64,000 nucleotides of DNA from contig NZ_CP024866.1 in assembly GCF_004136015.1 (NCBI RefSeq), forward strand, positions 326,327 to 390,326, in the 5' to 3' direction. Source of the stretch: Pseudomonas sp. ACM7 (lineage in GTDB: Bacteria; Pseudomonadota; Gammaproteobacteria; Pseudomonadales; Pseudomonadaceae). This document shows, in pieces, positions 1-13,438 of the stretch (within the stretch, counting starts at the first letter, position 1; the number at the start of each line of letters is the position of its first letter). Both the position numbers and the translations under genes were made by a program. The notes under the pieces are model-generated. The model was given only the letters and a program-made list of their open reading frames with translations. It was not told where the DNA came from and ran no database searches.

Positions 1-285
1 CCTGCTTATGCCTGTCGGATCTACGTCGCAGCGTCCCGTGCAAGTATTGGGCTTTAGGGAAACACGCCCCTTTACCCCGCTGCGCCGCCTCTATCCGCTT
101 GCTGTTCGTCAAGCCAGCATTTTGCCTCGGGCTTCCTTCAGATTCGCGGTCACCCGCGACACCCTTGCCTCTGGCTAACACTTCCCCTTGCCGGGTGTGT
201 AGAGGACTTTCACCTCCAAGTCACCAGCGAGGCCACCACAGCCAAGCTGGTTGCGCTTGCGCGCAACGCGCCATGCCTGGCGCAC
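1..285 (-). mobile_element. Group II (IIC-like) intron, 5' part, continues beyond left edge
   Basis: Read on the minus strand, the sequence starts at 285 with GTGCGCCAGGCATGG, matching the GUGYG 5' end of group II introns. It continues with GTGAAAGTCC, GGCAAGGGTGTC and GAATCTGAAGGAAGC in the same order as domain I of the Oceanobacillus iheyensis group IIC intron as I recall it. The insertion point is 5 bases after the T-tract of the clpA terminator, which fits the known preference of group IIC introns for sites just downstream of intrinsic terminators. The reverse-transcriptase/maturase gene would lie left of the window and cannot be seen, so intactness is unknown. No gene of its own is visible in this stretch; the long plus-strand frame across it is antisense to clpA. 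Confidence 0.85.
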
Positions 286-289
286 GCAT

Positions 290-316
290 AAAAAAAGGCG
301 CCCGAAGGCGCCTTTT
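290..316 (-). terminator. clpA intrinsic terminator
   Basis: On the minus strand, AAGGCGCCTTCGGGCGCCTT forms a GC-rich hairpin with a TTCG-type loop, followed by a run of T, 14 bases after the clpA stop codon. It is also the apparent target structure of the adjacent group II intron. Confidence 0.9.
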
Positions 317-329
317 CGCTTTACAGCCG

Positions 330-2600
330 TCAGGCCATTTCAGCTGTGGTCTCGAAGTCGAAGGTCAGCTCGCCGTCCTTGAGATCGATGTGAACCACAC
401 CGCCATGGTCGGCCAGTTCGCCAAAGAGTATCTCTTCCGCCAGCGGACGCTTGATCTTGTCCTGAATCAAACGCGCCATTGGTCGAGCGCCCATTGCCGT
501 GTCGTAGCCACCCGCTGCAAGCCAGCTGCGCGCCGCGTCCGTCACTTCCAGCTGCACGCGCTTGTCTTCCAGCTGCGCCTGAAGCTCGGTAAGGAACTTG
601 TCCACCACGCTTTTGATGACCTCATGGCTGAGGCGACCAAACTGGATAATGGTGTCCAGACGGTTGCGGAACTCTGGCGTGAAGCTCTTCTTGATCACTT
701 CCATCGCATCGGACGAGTGGTCCTGATGGGTGAAACCGATCGAAGCGCGAGCGGCCGTTTCGGCACCGGCGTTGGTCGTCATGATGACGATCACGTTTCG
801 GAAATCCGCTTTGCGCCCGTTGTTATCGGTGAGCGTACCGTGGTCCATGACCTGCAGCAGCAGGTTAAAGACTTCCGGATGTGCCTTCTCGATTTCATCG
901 AGCAACAGCACGCAGTGAGGTTGCTTGGTGATGGCTTCGGTCAACAGACCGCCCTGATCAAACCCGACATAGCCCGGAGGCGCACCGATCAGACGCGATA
1001 CGGTGTGGCGCTCCATGTACTCGGACATGTCGAAGCGAACCAGTTCGATACCCAACGCTTTGGCCAGCTGACGCGCCGCTTCGGTTTTACCGACACCGGT
1101 AGGCCCTGCGAACAGGAACGAACCGACGGGTTTGTCAGGCGACTTGAGGCCGGCACGGGACAGTTTGATCGCGGTCGAAAGCGAGTCGATCGCGGCATCC
1201 TGGCCAAACACTGTCAGTTTCAGGTCACGCTCAAGGTTACGCAGCAGCTCTCTGTCGGAGCTGTTGACGTGCTTAGGTGGAATCCGCGCGATTTTCGCGA
1301 CGATGTCCTCGACCTGAGGCACCTCGATGCGTTTCACGCGCTTCTCGATCGGCTGCAGACGCTGGTAGGCGCCCGCCTCGTCAATGACGTCGATGGCCTT
1401 GTCCGGCATGTGCCGGTCATTGATGTAGCGCGAGGCCAGCTCAGCCGCTGCACGCAGGGCTTCATCGCTGTACTCAATGCCGTGGTGCGTTTCAAAACGC
1501 CCTTTCAGGCCGCGCAGGATACTGATGGTGTCTTCTACCGAAGGCTCCGACACGTCGACCTTCTGGAAGCGCCGGGCCAAAGCACGGTCCTTCTCGAAGA
1601 TCCCGCGGAATTCCTGGAACGTGGTCGAGCCGATGCAACGGATATCACCCGACGACAGCAGCGGCTTGAGCAGATTCGAGGCATCCATGACCCCACCGGA
1701 CGCAGCACCCGCACCAATGATGGTGTGGATTTCGTCGATGAACAGGATCGCCTGCGGACGTTTTTTCAGCTCATTGAGCAACGCCTTGAAGCGCTTCTCG
1801 AAATCGCCGCGGTATTTGGTCCCGGCCAGCAAGGCCCCCAGATCGAGGGAATACACCACGCTGTTGGCCAGCAAGTCCGGCACCTGGTTGTCGACAATGC
1901 GTTTGGCCAGTCCTTCGGCAATCGCGGTTTTACCCACGCCTGCCTCGCCCACCAGCAACGGATTGTTTTTGCGACGACGCGCCAGGATCTGCGCAACGCG
2001 CTCGACTTCCAGCTCACGGCCTACCAATGGATCGATACGACCCTGGCGCGCGAGTTCGTTGAGGTTGCTGGCATAAGCATCCAGAGGATTGCCTGAAGAA
2101 GAAGACTCACCGCCCTCGTCGTCCTGCATATCTTGTTCACCTTCAGAGTGATCGCCATGCCCCGGCACTTTGGAAATGCCGTGTGCGATGTAGTTGACGA
2201 CATCGATGCGCGCAACGCTCTGCTGTTTCAGCAGGAACACGGCCTGACTCTCTTGCTCACTGAAGATCGCGACCAGTACGTTGGCGCCAGTCACTTCGCG
2301 TTTGCCCGAGCTCTGTACGTGAAAGACAGCACGCTGCAGAACACGCTGGAAGCCCAGGGTTGGCTGGGTCTCACGATCCTCGTCATGAACGGGGATCAAT
2401 GGCGTGGTGGAGTCGATGAACTCCTGCAGATCGTGCTTGAGTTTGTCGAGGTTTGCGCCGCAGGCACGCAAAACGGTGGCGGCAGCCTCATTGTCCAATA
2501 GGGCCAGCAGGAGGTGTTCGACGGTCATGAATTCATGACGCTTCGATCGGGCCTCCTTGAAGGCAAGATTGAGGGTGACTTCGAGCTCGCGGTTTAACAT
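330..2600 (-). CDS. clpA: ATP-dependent Clp protease ATP-binding subunit ClpA
   Basis: 756 residues, the usual ClpA length. ClpA is the cytoplasmic AAA+ unfoldase that feeds substrates to the ClpP peptidase, including N-degron substrates delivered by ClpS. Visible: N-terminal Clp repeat domain (about 1-145), an acidic Ser-rich linker (about 150-170), first AAA+ module with Walker A GEAGVGKT (218-225) and Walker B LFIDE (286-290), and second AAA+ module with GPTGVGKT (499-506). An IGF tripeptide before the C-terminal region corresponds to the ClpP-docking IGL-type loop. It lies 30 bases downstream of clpS on the same strand, so the two are probably cotranscribed. Identification is secure. Confidence 0.98.
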   Translation of the reverse strand: MLNRELEVTLNLAFKEARSKRHEFMTVEHLLLALLDNEAAATVLRACGANLDKLKHDLQEFIDSTTPLIPVHDEDRETQPTLGFQRVLQRAVFHVQSSGKREVTGANVLVAIFSEQESQAVFLLKQQSVARIDVVNYIAHGISKVPGHGDHSEGEQDMQDDEGGESSSSGNPLDAYASNLNELARQGRIDPLVGRELEVERVAQILARRRKNNPLLVGEAGVGKTAIAEGLAKRIVDNQVPDLLANSVVYSLDLGALLAGTKYRGDFEKRFKALLNELKKRPQAILFIDEIHTIIGAGAASGGVMDASNLLKPLLSSGDIRCIGSTTFQEFRGIFEKDRALARRFQKVDVSEPSVEDTISILRGLKGRFETHHGIEYSDEALRAAAELASRYINDRHMPDKAIDVIDEAGAYQRLQPIEKRVKRIEVPQVEDIVAKIARIPPKHVNSSDRELLRNLERDLKLTVFGQDAAIDSLSTAIKLSRAGLKSPDKPVGSFLFAGPTGVGKTEAARQLAKALGIELVRFDMSEYMERHTVSRLIGAPPGYVGFDQGGLLTEAITKQPHCVLLLDEIEKAHPEVFNLLLQVMDHGTLTDNNGRKADFRNVIVIMTTNAGAETAARASIGFTHQDHSSDAMEVIKKSFTPEFRNRLDTIIQFGRLSHEVIKSVVDKFLTELQAQLEDKRVQLEVTDAARSWLAAGGYDTAMGARPMARLIQDKIKRPLAEEILFGELADHGGVVHIDLKDGELTFDFETTAEMA

Positions 2601-2630
2601 AGCTTCACCTCATACCCAAGTGGTCGGCGA

Positions 2631-2993
2631 TTAACCGTCCTTCTCGATTTCACAGAGTAGCGGATGCTGGCTTTCCCTGGCGTACTGGTTGACCTGCATG
2701 GCCTTAGTCTCGGCGATGTCGCGGGTAAACACTCCACATACTGCCCGTCCTTCTGTGTGGACGGCCAGCATGACCTTGGTCGCCAGCTCGCGATTCAGGT
2801 TAAAAAACACCTCGAGCACTTCGACGACGAAATCCATCGGTGTGTAGTCATCATTGAACAAAACCACCTTGTACATCGGCGGCGCCTGTAAAGCAGGCTT
2901 TGCCTCCTGAACAGCAATGCCTGCGGAATCGTCGTCGTGTGAATCAGGGCGATCCTGATTGAATGTTAGTCGAATCTGGCTGATTGCATGCAT
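2631..2993 (-). CDS. clpS: ATP-dependent Clp protease adaptor ClpS
   Basis: 120 residues. ClpS binds N-terminal destabilising residues and hands these proteins to ClpA. The conserved core starts at about residue 40 ([21 protein letters not shown]), with the NDDYTPM segment that lines the N-degron pocket, and continues through [20 protein letters not shown]. The start at 2993 (MHAISQIRL) is kept because it matches the start I recall for the P. aeruginosa protein, although no clear Shine-Dalgarno sequence precedes it. The first 38 residues are the flexible extension known for the family. It is divergent from cspD, an arrangement also seen in Escherichia coli. Confidence 0.96.
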   Translation of the reverse strand: MHAISQIRLTFNQDRPDSHDDDSAGIAVQEAKPALQAPPMYKVVLFNDDYTPMDFVVEVLEVFFNLNRELATKVMLAVHTEGRAVCGVFTRDIAETKAMQVNQYARESQHPLLCEIEKDG

Positions 2994-3073
2994 GGAAAGA
3001 AAGGTTCGTCAGTTGTGCGAATACAGTGGTGGGGGCGGCTATGGACGATTTCAACTCCGACTGCCCGGTCAGC

Positions 3074-3101
3074 TTGACTATCGGGAAAACGGTGTTACAA
3101 C
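3074..3101 (+). promoter_or_regulatory. Candidate sigma70 promoter for cspD
   Basis: TTGACT (3074-3079), a 16-base spacer and TACAAC (3096-3101) give 5/6 and 4/6 matches to the -35 and -10 consensus. Transcription from here would leave a leader of about 110 bases before cspD. Inferred from sequence only. Confidence 0.4.
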
Positions 3102-3218
3102 CAATAGAGCCCACAGTGGGTAAAAAAGGTCCGCGGAGTCAATCTTATTTCCAGGAAATGACTGCGGATGAACTGGATGATACTCCAGTGATGGAGTCTG
3201 TTGCAGAGGGATATGGGT

Positions 3219-3497
3219 ATGTCAGTCGGTAAGGTGAAATGGTTCAACAATGCCAAGGGATTCGGTTTCATTAACACCGACGCCAGAGAAGGCCGTGACG
3301 AAGACGGTCATCTTATTGATTTCTTTGCACACTATTCGGCCATTGAAATGGTCGGATACAAGACTCTCAAGGCCGGGCAACTCGTAAGCTTCGAGATCGT
3401 CCAGGGACCCAAAGGGCTGCACGCAGTCAAGATTGGGGCTGCCACGACCGAGAACGAACAGGCCGCTGCCACCCAACAGGAAACAGTGTCGAACTGA
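3219..3497 (+). CDS. cspD: Cold-shock-domain protein CspD
   Basis: 92 residues from the ATG at 3219 ([18 protein letters not shown]), preceded by AGAGGG at good spacing; upstream in-frame starts lack one. It is a single OB-fold nucleic-acid-binding domain with the RNP1-like KGFGFI and RNP2-like DFFAHY motifs, plus a short Ala/Gln-rich tail. CspD-type proteins are stationary-phase or nutrient-stress members of the cold-shock family; E. coli CspD binds single-stranded DNA and inhibits replication. The divergent clpS neighbour supports CspD rather than CspA. The function is inferred from the family and gene context. Confidence 0.93.
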   Translation: MSVGKVKWFNNAKGFGFINTDAREGRDEDGHLIDFFAHYSAIEMVGYKTLKAGQLVSFEIVQGPKGLHAVKIGAATTENEQAAATQQETVSN

Positions 3498-3518
3498 CGC
3501 AACCCGTCATCCAGTCAT

Positions 3519-3546
3519 AAAAAAACCGCCCGAAGGCGGTTTTTTA
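3519..3546. terminator. Bidirectional terminator between cspD and icd
   Basis: AAAACCGCCCGAAGGCGGTT forms a hairpin flanked by A-run and T-run, so it can stop both cspD (+) and the convergent icd (-). Confidence 0.9.
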
Positions 3547-3558
3547 ATGCCTATTCGC

Positions 3559-4815
3559 TTACATATGCGAAATCAGCGCGTCACCGAACGCAGACGAAGA
3601 CAGCAGTTTCGCGCCCTCCATCAGACGGTGGAAGTCATAGGTCACTGTCTTGGCCGAAATCGCGCCATTGGTGCCCTTGATGATCAGATCAGCCGCTTCA
3701 GTCCAGCCCATGTGACGCAGCATCATCTCTGCGGACAGGATCAGCGAACCTGGGTTGACCTGGTCCTTGCCAGCGTACTTCGGCGCAGTACCGTGGGTCG
3801 CTTCGAACATCGCAATGGTGTCAGACAGGTTGGCACCCGGTGCGATACCGATACCGCCGACTTCCGCCGCCAGGGCGTCGGAGAGGTAGTCGCCGTTCAG
3901 GTTCAGGGTCGCGATCACATCGTATTCGGCCGGGCGCAGCAGGATCTGCTGGAGCATGGCGTCGGCGATGGCGTCTTTGACGATAACGTTCTTGCCGGTT
4001 TTCGGGTTTTTGAACTGCATCCACGGACCGCCATCGAGCAGGGTCGCGCCGAACTCTTCAGCCGCCACTTCGTAGGCCCATTCCTTGAAGGCACCTTCGG
4101 TGAACTTCATGATGTTGCCTTTGTGCACGATGGTCAGCGAGTCGCGGTCATTGTCGACCACATACTGCAGAGCTTTTCGCGCCAGACGCTTGGTGCCTTG
4201 CAGCGAAACCGGCTTGATGCCGATACCGCAGTTTTCGTCGAAACGGATCTTGGTGACGCCCATTTCATCTTTAAGGAACTTGATGACTTTGGTCGCTTCC
4301 GGCGAACCGGCTTTCCACTCGATACCGGCGTAGATGTCTTCCGAGTTCTCACGGAAGATCGTCATGTCGACGTCGCCTGGCTTCTTGACCGGGCTAGGCA
4401 CGCCTTCGAACCAGCGCACAGGGCGCAGGCAGACATAAAGGTCGAGTTGCTGACGCAGGGCCACGTTCAGGGAACGGATGCCGCCACCGACCGGGGTGGT
4501 CAGAGGGCCCTTGATGGAAACCACGTAATCCTTGACCGCGTCCAGGGTTTCCTGGGGTAGCCAGGTGTCCTGATCGTAAACCTGAGTCGCTTTCTCCCCG
4601 GCGTAGACTTCCATCCAGGAAATTTTGCGCTCGCCGCCGTAAGCCTTCTTAACAGCAGCATCGACAACCTTGATCATGACCGGGCTGATATCAACGCCAA
4701 TACCATCACCTTCGATGAAGGGGATGATCGGGTTGTTAGGAACATTGAGAGAATGGTCCGCGTTGACGGTGATTTTGTCGCCGACTGCTGGAACCTGAAT
4801 CTTCTTGTATCCCAT
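3559..4815 (-). CDS. icd: NADP-dependent isocitrate dehydrogenase (homodimeric type)
   Basis: 418 residues from the ATG at 4815 ([12 protein letters not shown]), with GGAG six bases upstream; the 23-residue in-frame extension is rejected because it lacks family similarity. It converts isocitrate to 2-oxoglutarate with reduction of NADP in the TCA cycle. Visible: [11 protein letters not shown] near the N terminus, [12 protein letters not shown] with the serine that AceK phosphorylates in E. coli, the lysine region [13 protein letters not shown], and the C-terminal [19 protein letters not shown] segment of the NADP site. It is divergent from the unrelated monomeric isozyme idh, so flux through this step has two independent genes. 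Confidence 0.98.
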   Translation of the reverse strand: MGYKKIQVPAVGDKITVNADHSLNVPNNPIIPFIEGDGIGVDISPVMIKVVDAAVKKAYGGERKISWMEVYAGEKATQVYDQDTWLPQETLDAVKDYVVSIKGPLTTPVGGGIRSLNVALRQQLDLYVCLRPVRWFEGVPSPVKKPGDVDMTIFRENSEDIYAGIEWKAGSPEATKVIKFLKDEMGVTKIRFDENCGIGIKPVSLQGTKRLARKALQYVVDNDRDSLTIVHKGNIMKFTEGAFKEWAYEVAAEEFGATLLDGGPWMQFKNPKTGKNVIVKDAIADAMLQQILLRPAEYDVIATLNLNGDYLSDALAAEVGGIGIAPGANLSDTIAMFEATHGTAPKYAGKDQVNPGSLILSAEMMLRHMGWTEAADLIIKGTNGAISAKTVTYDFHRLMEGAKLLSSSAFGDALISHM

Positions 4816-7537
<2,722 letters not shown>

Positions 7538-7556
7538 GGTTGTAAGGATGCAAAGA

Positions 7557-7583
7557 AGCCCCGGCCCTGTGCCGGGGTTTCTG
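7557..7583 (+). terminator. idh terminator
   Basis: GCCCCGGCCCTGTGCCGGGG followed by TTTCTGTTT forms a stable hairpin with a short T-rich tail 20 bases after the idh stop. Confidence 0.85.
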
Positions 7584-7621
7584 TTTGTGGCGTTCACACA
7601 CCTCCAATGTGAACACTGGAC

Positions 7622-7717
7622 CAATGTGGGAGCGGGCTTGCTCGCGAATGCGGTTTATCATTTAACATCTCAATTGACTGACCCACCGCATTCGCGAGCA
7701 AGCCCGCTCCCACATTG
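7622..7717. repeat. REP inverted pair (REPIN), GTGGGAGCGGGCTTGCTCGCGAA family
   Basis: Two arms, AATGTGGGAGCGGGCTTGCT(CGCGAATGCGG) and its near-perfect reverse complement, are separated by an AT-rich loop of about 35 bases. This is the organisation of a mobile REP doublet (REPIN). It sits between the idh terminator and nudJ. Confidence 0.93.
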
Positions 7718-7752
7718 ACCGCGCTCCACTATTCAAATTTTGAGGAAGCTTT

Positions 7753-8199
7753 ATGGATTGGCTACCCCACATCACCGTCGCCACCATCGTCGAAGACAAC
7801 GGCCGCTTCCTGATGGTCGAAGAAACCAAGCACGGACGAACGGTACTCAATCAGCCCGCCGGTCACCTCGACCCGGACGAAACCCTGATCGAGGCCGCCG
7901 TACGCGAAACCCTCGAAGAAACCGGCTGGGACGTCGAGCCGACCGGCGTGGTGGGCATTTACCTCTACACCGCCCCGAGCAACGGCGTGACTTATCAGCG
8001 GGTCTGCTTCACCGCAAAACCGCTCAAACATCACCCCGACTATCAACTGGACGACGGCATCGTCGGCGCAAAATGGCTGACGCGTGACGAACTGCTGGCA
8101 CAGCGCGCAAACTGGCGCAGTGAGCTGATCATCCGCTGTATTGATGATTATCTGGACGGTCAACACTTCGCTCTCGAACTGATCCGCCCTTCTCTTTAG
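7753..8199 (+). CDS. nudJ: Nudix hydrolase, NudJ-like phosphatase
   Basis: 148 residues. The Nudix box is visible from GHLDPDETLIEAAVRE to TLEETGW, with the REx2EE-type metal-binding glutamates (RETLEET). N-terminal HITVATIVEDNGRFLMVEE and NQPAGHLD strongly resemble E. coli NudJ (YmfB), which hydrolyses nucleoside tri- and diphosphates and thiamine precursors (HMP-PP). The order nudJ-mnmA-hflD-purB is the same as in E. coli, which supports the name. It is a cytoplasmic clean-up or pyrophosphatase enzyme; the exact substrate here is not shown by sequence. It starts 35 bases after the REP doublet and is probably cotranscribed with mnmA, 59 bases downstream. Confidence 0.88.
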   Translation: MDWLPHITVATIVEDNGRFLMVEETKHGRTVLNQPAGHLDPDETLIEAAVRETLEETGWDVEPTGVVGIYLYTAPSNGVTYQRVCFTAKPLKHHPDYQLDDGIVGAKWLTRDELLAQRANWRSELIIRCIDDYLDGQHFALELIRPSL

Positions 8200-8258
8200 C
8201 CTTGCGGGCTTGGGCCTGTTAGAATCGCGTCCTTTTTCAAGACACTCATTGAATCCCT

Positions 8259-9404
8259 ATGCGTGATCCAGCCCCTTCTGACACACAAAAGAAGCGCGTC
8301 ATTGTCGGCATGTCCGGCGGCGTGGACTCTTCCGTTTCCGCTCTCCTGCTGATCGAGCAGGGTTATGAGGTGGAAGGCCTGTTCATGAAGAACTGGGAAG
8401 AAGACGATGGAACGGAATACTGCACCGCCATGGATGACTTGGCGGACGCTCAGGCCGTGTGCGACAAGATTGGTATCAAACTGCATACCGCCAACTTCGC
8501 CGCCGAATACTGGGACAACGTGTTCGAGCACTTCCTGGCCGAATACAAGGCCGGTCGCACGCCGAACCCGGACATCCTCTGCAACCGCGAGATCAAGTTC
8601 AAGGCGTTCCTCGATTACGCCATGATGCTCGGCGCCGACCTGATCGCCACCGGTCACTACGTGCGTCGCCGCGACATCGATGGTCGCACCGAGCTGCTCA
8701 AGGGCCTGGACCCGAACAAGGACCAGAGCTACTTCCTGCACGCCGTTGGCGGCGAACAGATCGCCAAGACCCTGTTCCCGGTCGGCGAGCTGGAAAAACC
8801 TGAAGTCCGCGCGATTGCCGAGAAACACGAACTCGCCACCGCGAAGAAAAAGGATTCCACCGGGATCTGCTTTATCGGCGAACGCCGCTTCAGCGACTTC
8901 CTCAAGCAATACCTGCCGGCCCAGCCAGGCGAGATCAAGACCACCGAAGGTGAAGTCATCGGCCGTCACCACGGCTTGATGTATCACACCATCGGCCAGC
9001 GTCAGGGCCTGGGCATCGGCGGCCTGAAAGACGCCAGTGACGAGCCGTGGTACGTGCTGATCAAAGACCTGGAGCACAACGAATTGATCGTTGGCCAGGG
9101 CAATGACCATCCGTACCTGTTCTCCCGCGCCCTGCTCGCTTCAGACATCTATTGGGTCAACCCGATCGACCTGAGCGAACCACGCCGATTGACCGCCAAA
9201 GTCCGCTATCGCCAAAGCGACCAGCCGTGCACGCTAGAAAAAACCGCCACCGGCTACCGCGCGACCTTCGATGACCCGCAACGCGCGGTCACCCCAGGCC
9301 AGTCCGTGGTGTTCTACGACGGTGAAATCTGCCTCGGCGGCGGCGTGATCGAAGTCGCGGAGCCGTGGACCAGCAAAGGCACTGCTCAAGGCGAGCAGCA
9401 ATGA
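8259..9404 (+). CDS. mnmA: tRNA-specific 2-thiouridylase MnmA
   Basis: 381 residues. MnmA (TrmU) adds sulfur to C2 of the wobble uridine in tRNA-Lys, -Glu and -Gln, using ATP and a persulfide relay. Visible: the PP-loop [12 protein letters not shown] (about residues 17-28), the conserved FMKNWEEDD, the catalytic Cys in the [12 protein letters not shown] segment, and the second catalytic Cys in [13 protein letters not shown]. The C-terminal beta-barrel region is complete. The stop codon overlaps the hflD start (ATGA), which indicates translational coupling. Confidence 0.98.
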   Translation: MRDPAPSDTQKKRVIVGMSGGVDSSVSALLLIEQGYEVEGLFMKNWEEDDGTEYCTAMDDLADAQAVCDKIGIKLHTANFAAEYWDNVFEHFLAEYKAGRTPNPDILCNREIKFKAFLDYAMMLGADLIATGHYVRRRDIDGRTELLKGLDPNKDQSYFLHAVGGEQIAKTLFPVGELEKPEVRAIAEKHELATAKKKDSTGICFIGERRFSDFLKQYLPAQPGEIKTTEGEVIGRHHGLMYHTIGQRQGLGIGGLKDASDEPWYVLIKDLEHNELIVGQGNDHPYLFSRALLASDIYWVNPIDLSEPRRLTAKVRYRQSDQPCTLEKTATGYRATFDDPQRAVTPGQSVVFYDGEICLGGGVIEVAEPWTSKGTAQGEQQ

Positions 9405-10024
9405 GCCCGACTCAGGAGCAACTGACGGCACTGGGCGGCGTGTTCCTCGCCGCCGTGCTGGTCGACAAGATCGCCAAAACCGGCCAGACCGCCGAAGCCG
9501 GCCTGACGTGCATGCTCGGCAGCCTGCTGATTCGCGACCCCAAAGACACCCTGGAAGTCTACGGCGGCGACGACATCAATCTGCGTGAAGGTTACCGCGC
9601 GCTGATCGGCGCCCTGGAGCGCGACCCAAGCACCCTTCAGCGCGAACCGCTGCGCTATGCGCTGGCGATGCTCGGTCTGGAGCGTCAACTGGCCAAGCGC
9701 AACGACATGCTGGACGTAATCGGCAAGCGTCTGCCGCAGATTCAGTCTCAGGTCGAGCACTTCGGTCCGGCGCACGAAAACGTGATTGCCGCGTGCGGCG
9801 CGCTGTACCAGGACACCCTGAGCACCCTGCGCCAGCGAATTCAGGTCCACGGCGACATGCGCAACCTGCAGCAACCGAGCAACGCTTCGAAAATCCGCGC
9901 CCTGTTGCTGGCCGGAATTCGTTCGGCACGCCTGTGGCGGCAGTTGGGCGGTCATCGCTGGCAGCTGGTGATCAGCCGTCGCAAGTTACTGAAAGAGCTT
10001 TACCCGCTGATGCGCAGCAGCTGA
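9401..10024 (+). CDS. hflD: High-frequency lysogenization protein HflD homologue
   Basis: 207 residues from the ATG at 9401, which overlaps the mnmA stop; the upstream in-frame extension lies inside mnmA and is rejected. N-terminal [21 protein letters not shown] and the Leu-rich helical body match the HflD/YcfC family. In E. coli HflD is a peripheral inner-membrane protein that influences lambda CII stability; its normal cellular role is poorly defined. The identification rests on family-like sequence plus the conserved place between mnmA and purB. Confidence 0.92.
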   Translation: MSPTQEQLTALGGVFLAAVLVDKIAKTGQTAEAGLTCMLGSLLIRDPKDTLEVYGGDDINLREGYRALIGALERDPSTLQREPLRYALAMLGLERQLAKRNDMLDVIGKRLPQIQSQVEHFGPAHENVIAACGALYQDTLSTLRQRIQVHGDMRNLQQPSNASKIRALLLAGIRSARLWRQLGGHRWQLVISRRKLLKELYPLMRSS

Positions 10025-10063
10025 ACCGCGTCCGCAAGACCATTTGTAATTTGTAACGCGTAA

Positions 10064-11521
<1,458 letters not shown>

Positions 11522-11542
11522 TCGACCGCTTCACCCTTTTGA

Positions 11543-11568
11543 GACGCCCGGCAGCGCCGGGCGTTTTT
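11543..11568 (+). terminator. purB terminator
   Basis: ACGCCCGGCAGCGCCGGGCG followed by TTTTTAT forms a strong hairpin and T-tract 21 bases after the purB stop. Confidence 0.93.
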
Positions 11569-11607
11569 ATTCCCGTCTGAAAAGTGCTTTTTTTCAATAG
11601 GTTACAC

Positions 11608-12777
11608 ATGAATCCTGACATTCCTCTTCAACTTCTGGGCGGCATCACGGCGCGCGAATTCCTGCGCGACTACTGGCAGAAAAAACCCCTGCTCATCCGT
11701 CAGGCGATTCCTGAATTCGAAAGCCCGATCGACGCCGACGAACTGGCCGGCCTGGCGCTGGAAGAGGAAGTCGAATCGCGCCTGGTGATCGAGCACGGCG
11801 AGCGCCCTTGGGAATTGCGCCGCGGCCCGTTCGCTGAAGACGAGTTCAGCAAACTGCCGGAACGCGACTGGACCCTGCTGGTACAAGCGGTCGACCAATT
11901 CGTGCCGGAAGTCAGCGAACTGCTGGAAAACTTCCGCTTTTTGCCAAGCTGGCGCGTCGACGACGTGATGATCAGCTTCGCCGCCCCGGGTGGCAGCGTG
12001 GGTCCGCACTTCGATAACTACGACGTGTTCCTGCTGCAAGGTCAGGGCAAGCGCAACTGGAAAATCGGCCAGATGTGCGACTCCGAAAGCAAGCTGCTGC
12101 CACACGCCGACCTGCGCATCCTCGCCGACTTCGAAGCCACCGATGAGTGGGTTCTGGAACCGGGCGACATGCTTTACCTGCCGCCGCGTCTGGCACATTG
12201 CGGCGTTGCGGTGGATGACTGCATGACCTACTCGGTCGGCTTCCGCGCCCCGAGCGCCTCTGAAGTGCTGACTCACTTCACCGACTTCCTCAGCCAGTTC
12301 CTGACCGATGAAGAGCGTTACACCGATGCCGACGCGCTGCCGGCGGTTGATCCGCACCAGATTCAGCACGACGCCCTTGATCGCCTGAAAGCATTGCTGG
12401 CCGAGCACATGAGCGATGAGCGCCTGCTGCTGACCTGGTTCGGCCAGTACATGACCGAGCCGCGCTACCCGGAGCTGGTCGTCGGCCCGGAAGAAGTCGA
12501 AGAAGAAGACTTCCTCGCCAGCCTTGAACAAGGCGCCGTGCTGATCCGCAACCCGAGCGCACGCATGGCCTGGTCCGAAGTCGATGACGACCTGCTGCTG
12601 TTCGCCAGTGGCCAGAGCCGTTACCTGCCGGGCAAACTGCGCGAGCTGCTGAAACTGATCTGCGCCGCCGACGCCCTGCACACCGACAACCTCGGTGACT
12701 GGCTGAACGACGAAGACGGCCGCGGCCTGCTGTGCGAGCTGGTCAAGCAAGGCAGCCTGGGGTTCGCTGATGAATAA
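11608..12777 (+). CDS. roxA: Ribosomal protein uL16 arginine 3-hydroxylase (RoxA/YcfD family, JmjC-like cupin)
   Basis: 389 residues from the ATG at 11608 (MNPDIPLQLLGG). Members are Fe(II)/2-oxoglutarate oxygenases that hydroxylate an arginine of ribosomal protein L16. Visible: the N-terminal REFLRDYWQKKPLLIRQ typical of the family, the iron-binding HxD in VGPHFDNYDVFLLQ and the distal His in PPRLAHCGVAV, followed by the C-terminal dimerisation and winged-helix part (about 210-389). The gene overlaps the next by 8 bases. The name is inferred from YcfD-like features; the substrate is family knowledge. Confidence 0.9.
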   Translation: MNPDIPLQLLGGITAREFLRDYWQKKPLLIRQAIPEFESPIDADELAGLALEEEVESRLVIEHGERPWELRRGPFAEDEFSKLPERDWTLLVQAVDQFVPEVSELLENFRFLPSWRVDDVMISFAAPGGSVGPHFDNYDVFLLQGQGKRNWKIGQMCDSESKLLPHADLRILADFEATDEWVLEPGDMLYLPPRLAHCGVAVDDCMTYSVGFRAPSASEVLTHFTDFLSQFLTDEERYTDADALPAVDPHQIQHDALDRLKALLAEHMSDERLLLTWFGQYMTEPRYPELVVGPEEVEEEDFLASLEQGAVLIRNPSARMAWSEVDDDLLLFASGQSRYLPGKLRELLKLICAADALHTDNLGDWLNDEDGRGLLCELVKQGSLGFADE

Positions 12778-13195
12778 AATCCACGTTCGTGTCGCAGACT
12801 GGCAAAAGGACAACGCCGAGATCCGGCGCATTCGTGAGACGGTGTTCATCGCCGAGCAATCCGTTCCGCCTGAGCTGGAATGGGATGCTGATGACGCAAC
12901 GGCGGTGCATTTTCTGGCCTTCGAAGGCGACTTTCCGATTGGCACCGCCCGCCTGCTGCCCGATGGCCACGTCGGCCGGGTGTCGGTGCTGAAAGACTGG
13001 CGCGGATTGAAAGTCGGCGATGCGCTGATGCAAGCGGTGATCGGTGAAGCCGAGAAGCGCGGGCTCAAGCAGCAGATGCTGAGCGCACAGGTACAGGCGA
13101 CAGCGTTCTATGAGCGCCTGGGCTTCAGCCTGGTCAGTGAGGAATTCCTGGAAGCAGGCATTCCGCATGTGGACATGGTAAGGCACTCAGCCTGA
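12770..13195 (+). CDS. GNAT family N-acetyltransferase
   Basis: 141 residues. The fold signature is visible: RIRETVFIAEQSVPPELEWD at the N terminus, the acetyl-CoA-binding region VGRVSVLKDWRGLKVGDALM (the R/QxxGxG/A-type loop degenerate as WRGLKVG), and the C-terminal ATAFYERLGF. It resembles the YjcF/ElaA-like small acetyltransferases. The substrate cannot be predicted. Its start lies inside the end of roxA, so it is probably made from the same transcript. Confidence 0.88.
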   Translation: MNKIHVRVADWQKDNAEIRRIRETVFIAEQSVPPELEWDADDATAVHFLAFEGDFPIGTARLLPDGHVGRVSVLKDWRGLKVGDALMQAVIGEAEKRGLKQQMLSAQVQATAFYERLGFSLVSEEFLEAGIPHVDMVRHSA

Positions 13196-13209
13196 CACCG
13201 AGGTGCCCT

Positions 13210-13304
13210 CATCGCGAGCAAGCTCGCTCCCACAGGGTTTTAGGTGTTGCCACAGAATGCAGCAACACCATTGATCCACTGTGGGAGCGAGCTTGCTCGC
13301 GATG
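13210..13304. repeat. REP inverted pair, ATCGCGAGCAAGCTCGCTCCCAC family
   Basis: Arms CATCGCGAGCAAGCTCGCTC and the reverse complement ending GCTTGCTCGCGATG enclose about 45 bases that contain a smaller inverted repeat (GGTGTTGC / GCAACACC). Confidence 0.92.
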
Positions 13305-13322
13305 AGGCCCGCAAGAACACAC

Positions 13323-13359
13323 AAAACGCCCCGTCTTCAACCGATGCCGGGGCGTTTTG
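13323..13359 (+). terminator. Terminator after the roxA-acetyltransferase unit
   Basis: AAAACGCCCCG pairs with CGGGGCGTTTT across a 14-base loop. It lies just downstream of the REP doublet and upstream of the next gene. Confidence 0.75.
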
Positions 13360-13438
13360 CTGTCTACGATTCAACTTGCCCCACGCAGGGCCGACAAACT
13401 GGCAATATCAACACTTCAAGATGTCGGAGATAACGGAT

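Noticed and set aside
99..2096. Plus-strand open frame of 665 codons
   Set aside because: Antisense to clpA and the group II intron; long opposite-strand frames are common in high-GC DNA and the translation resembles no protein.
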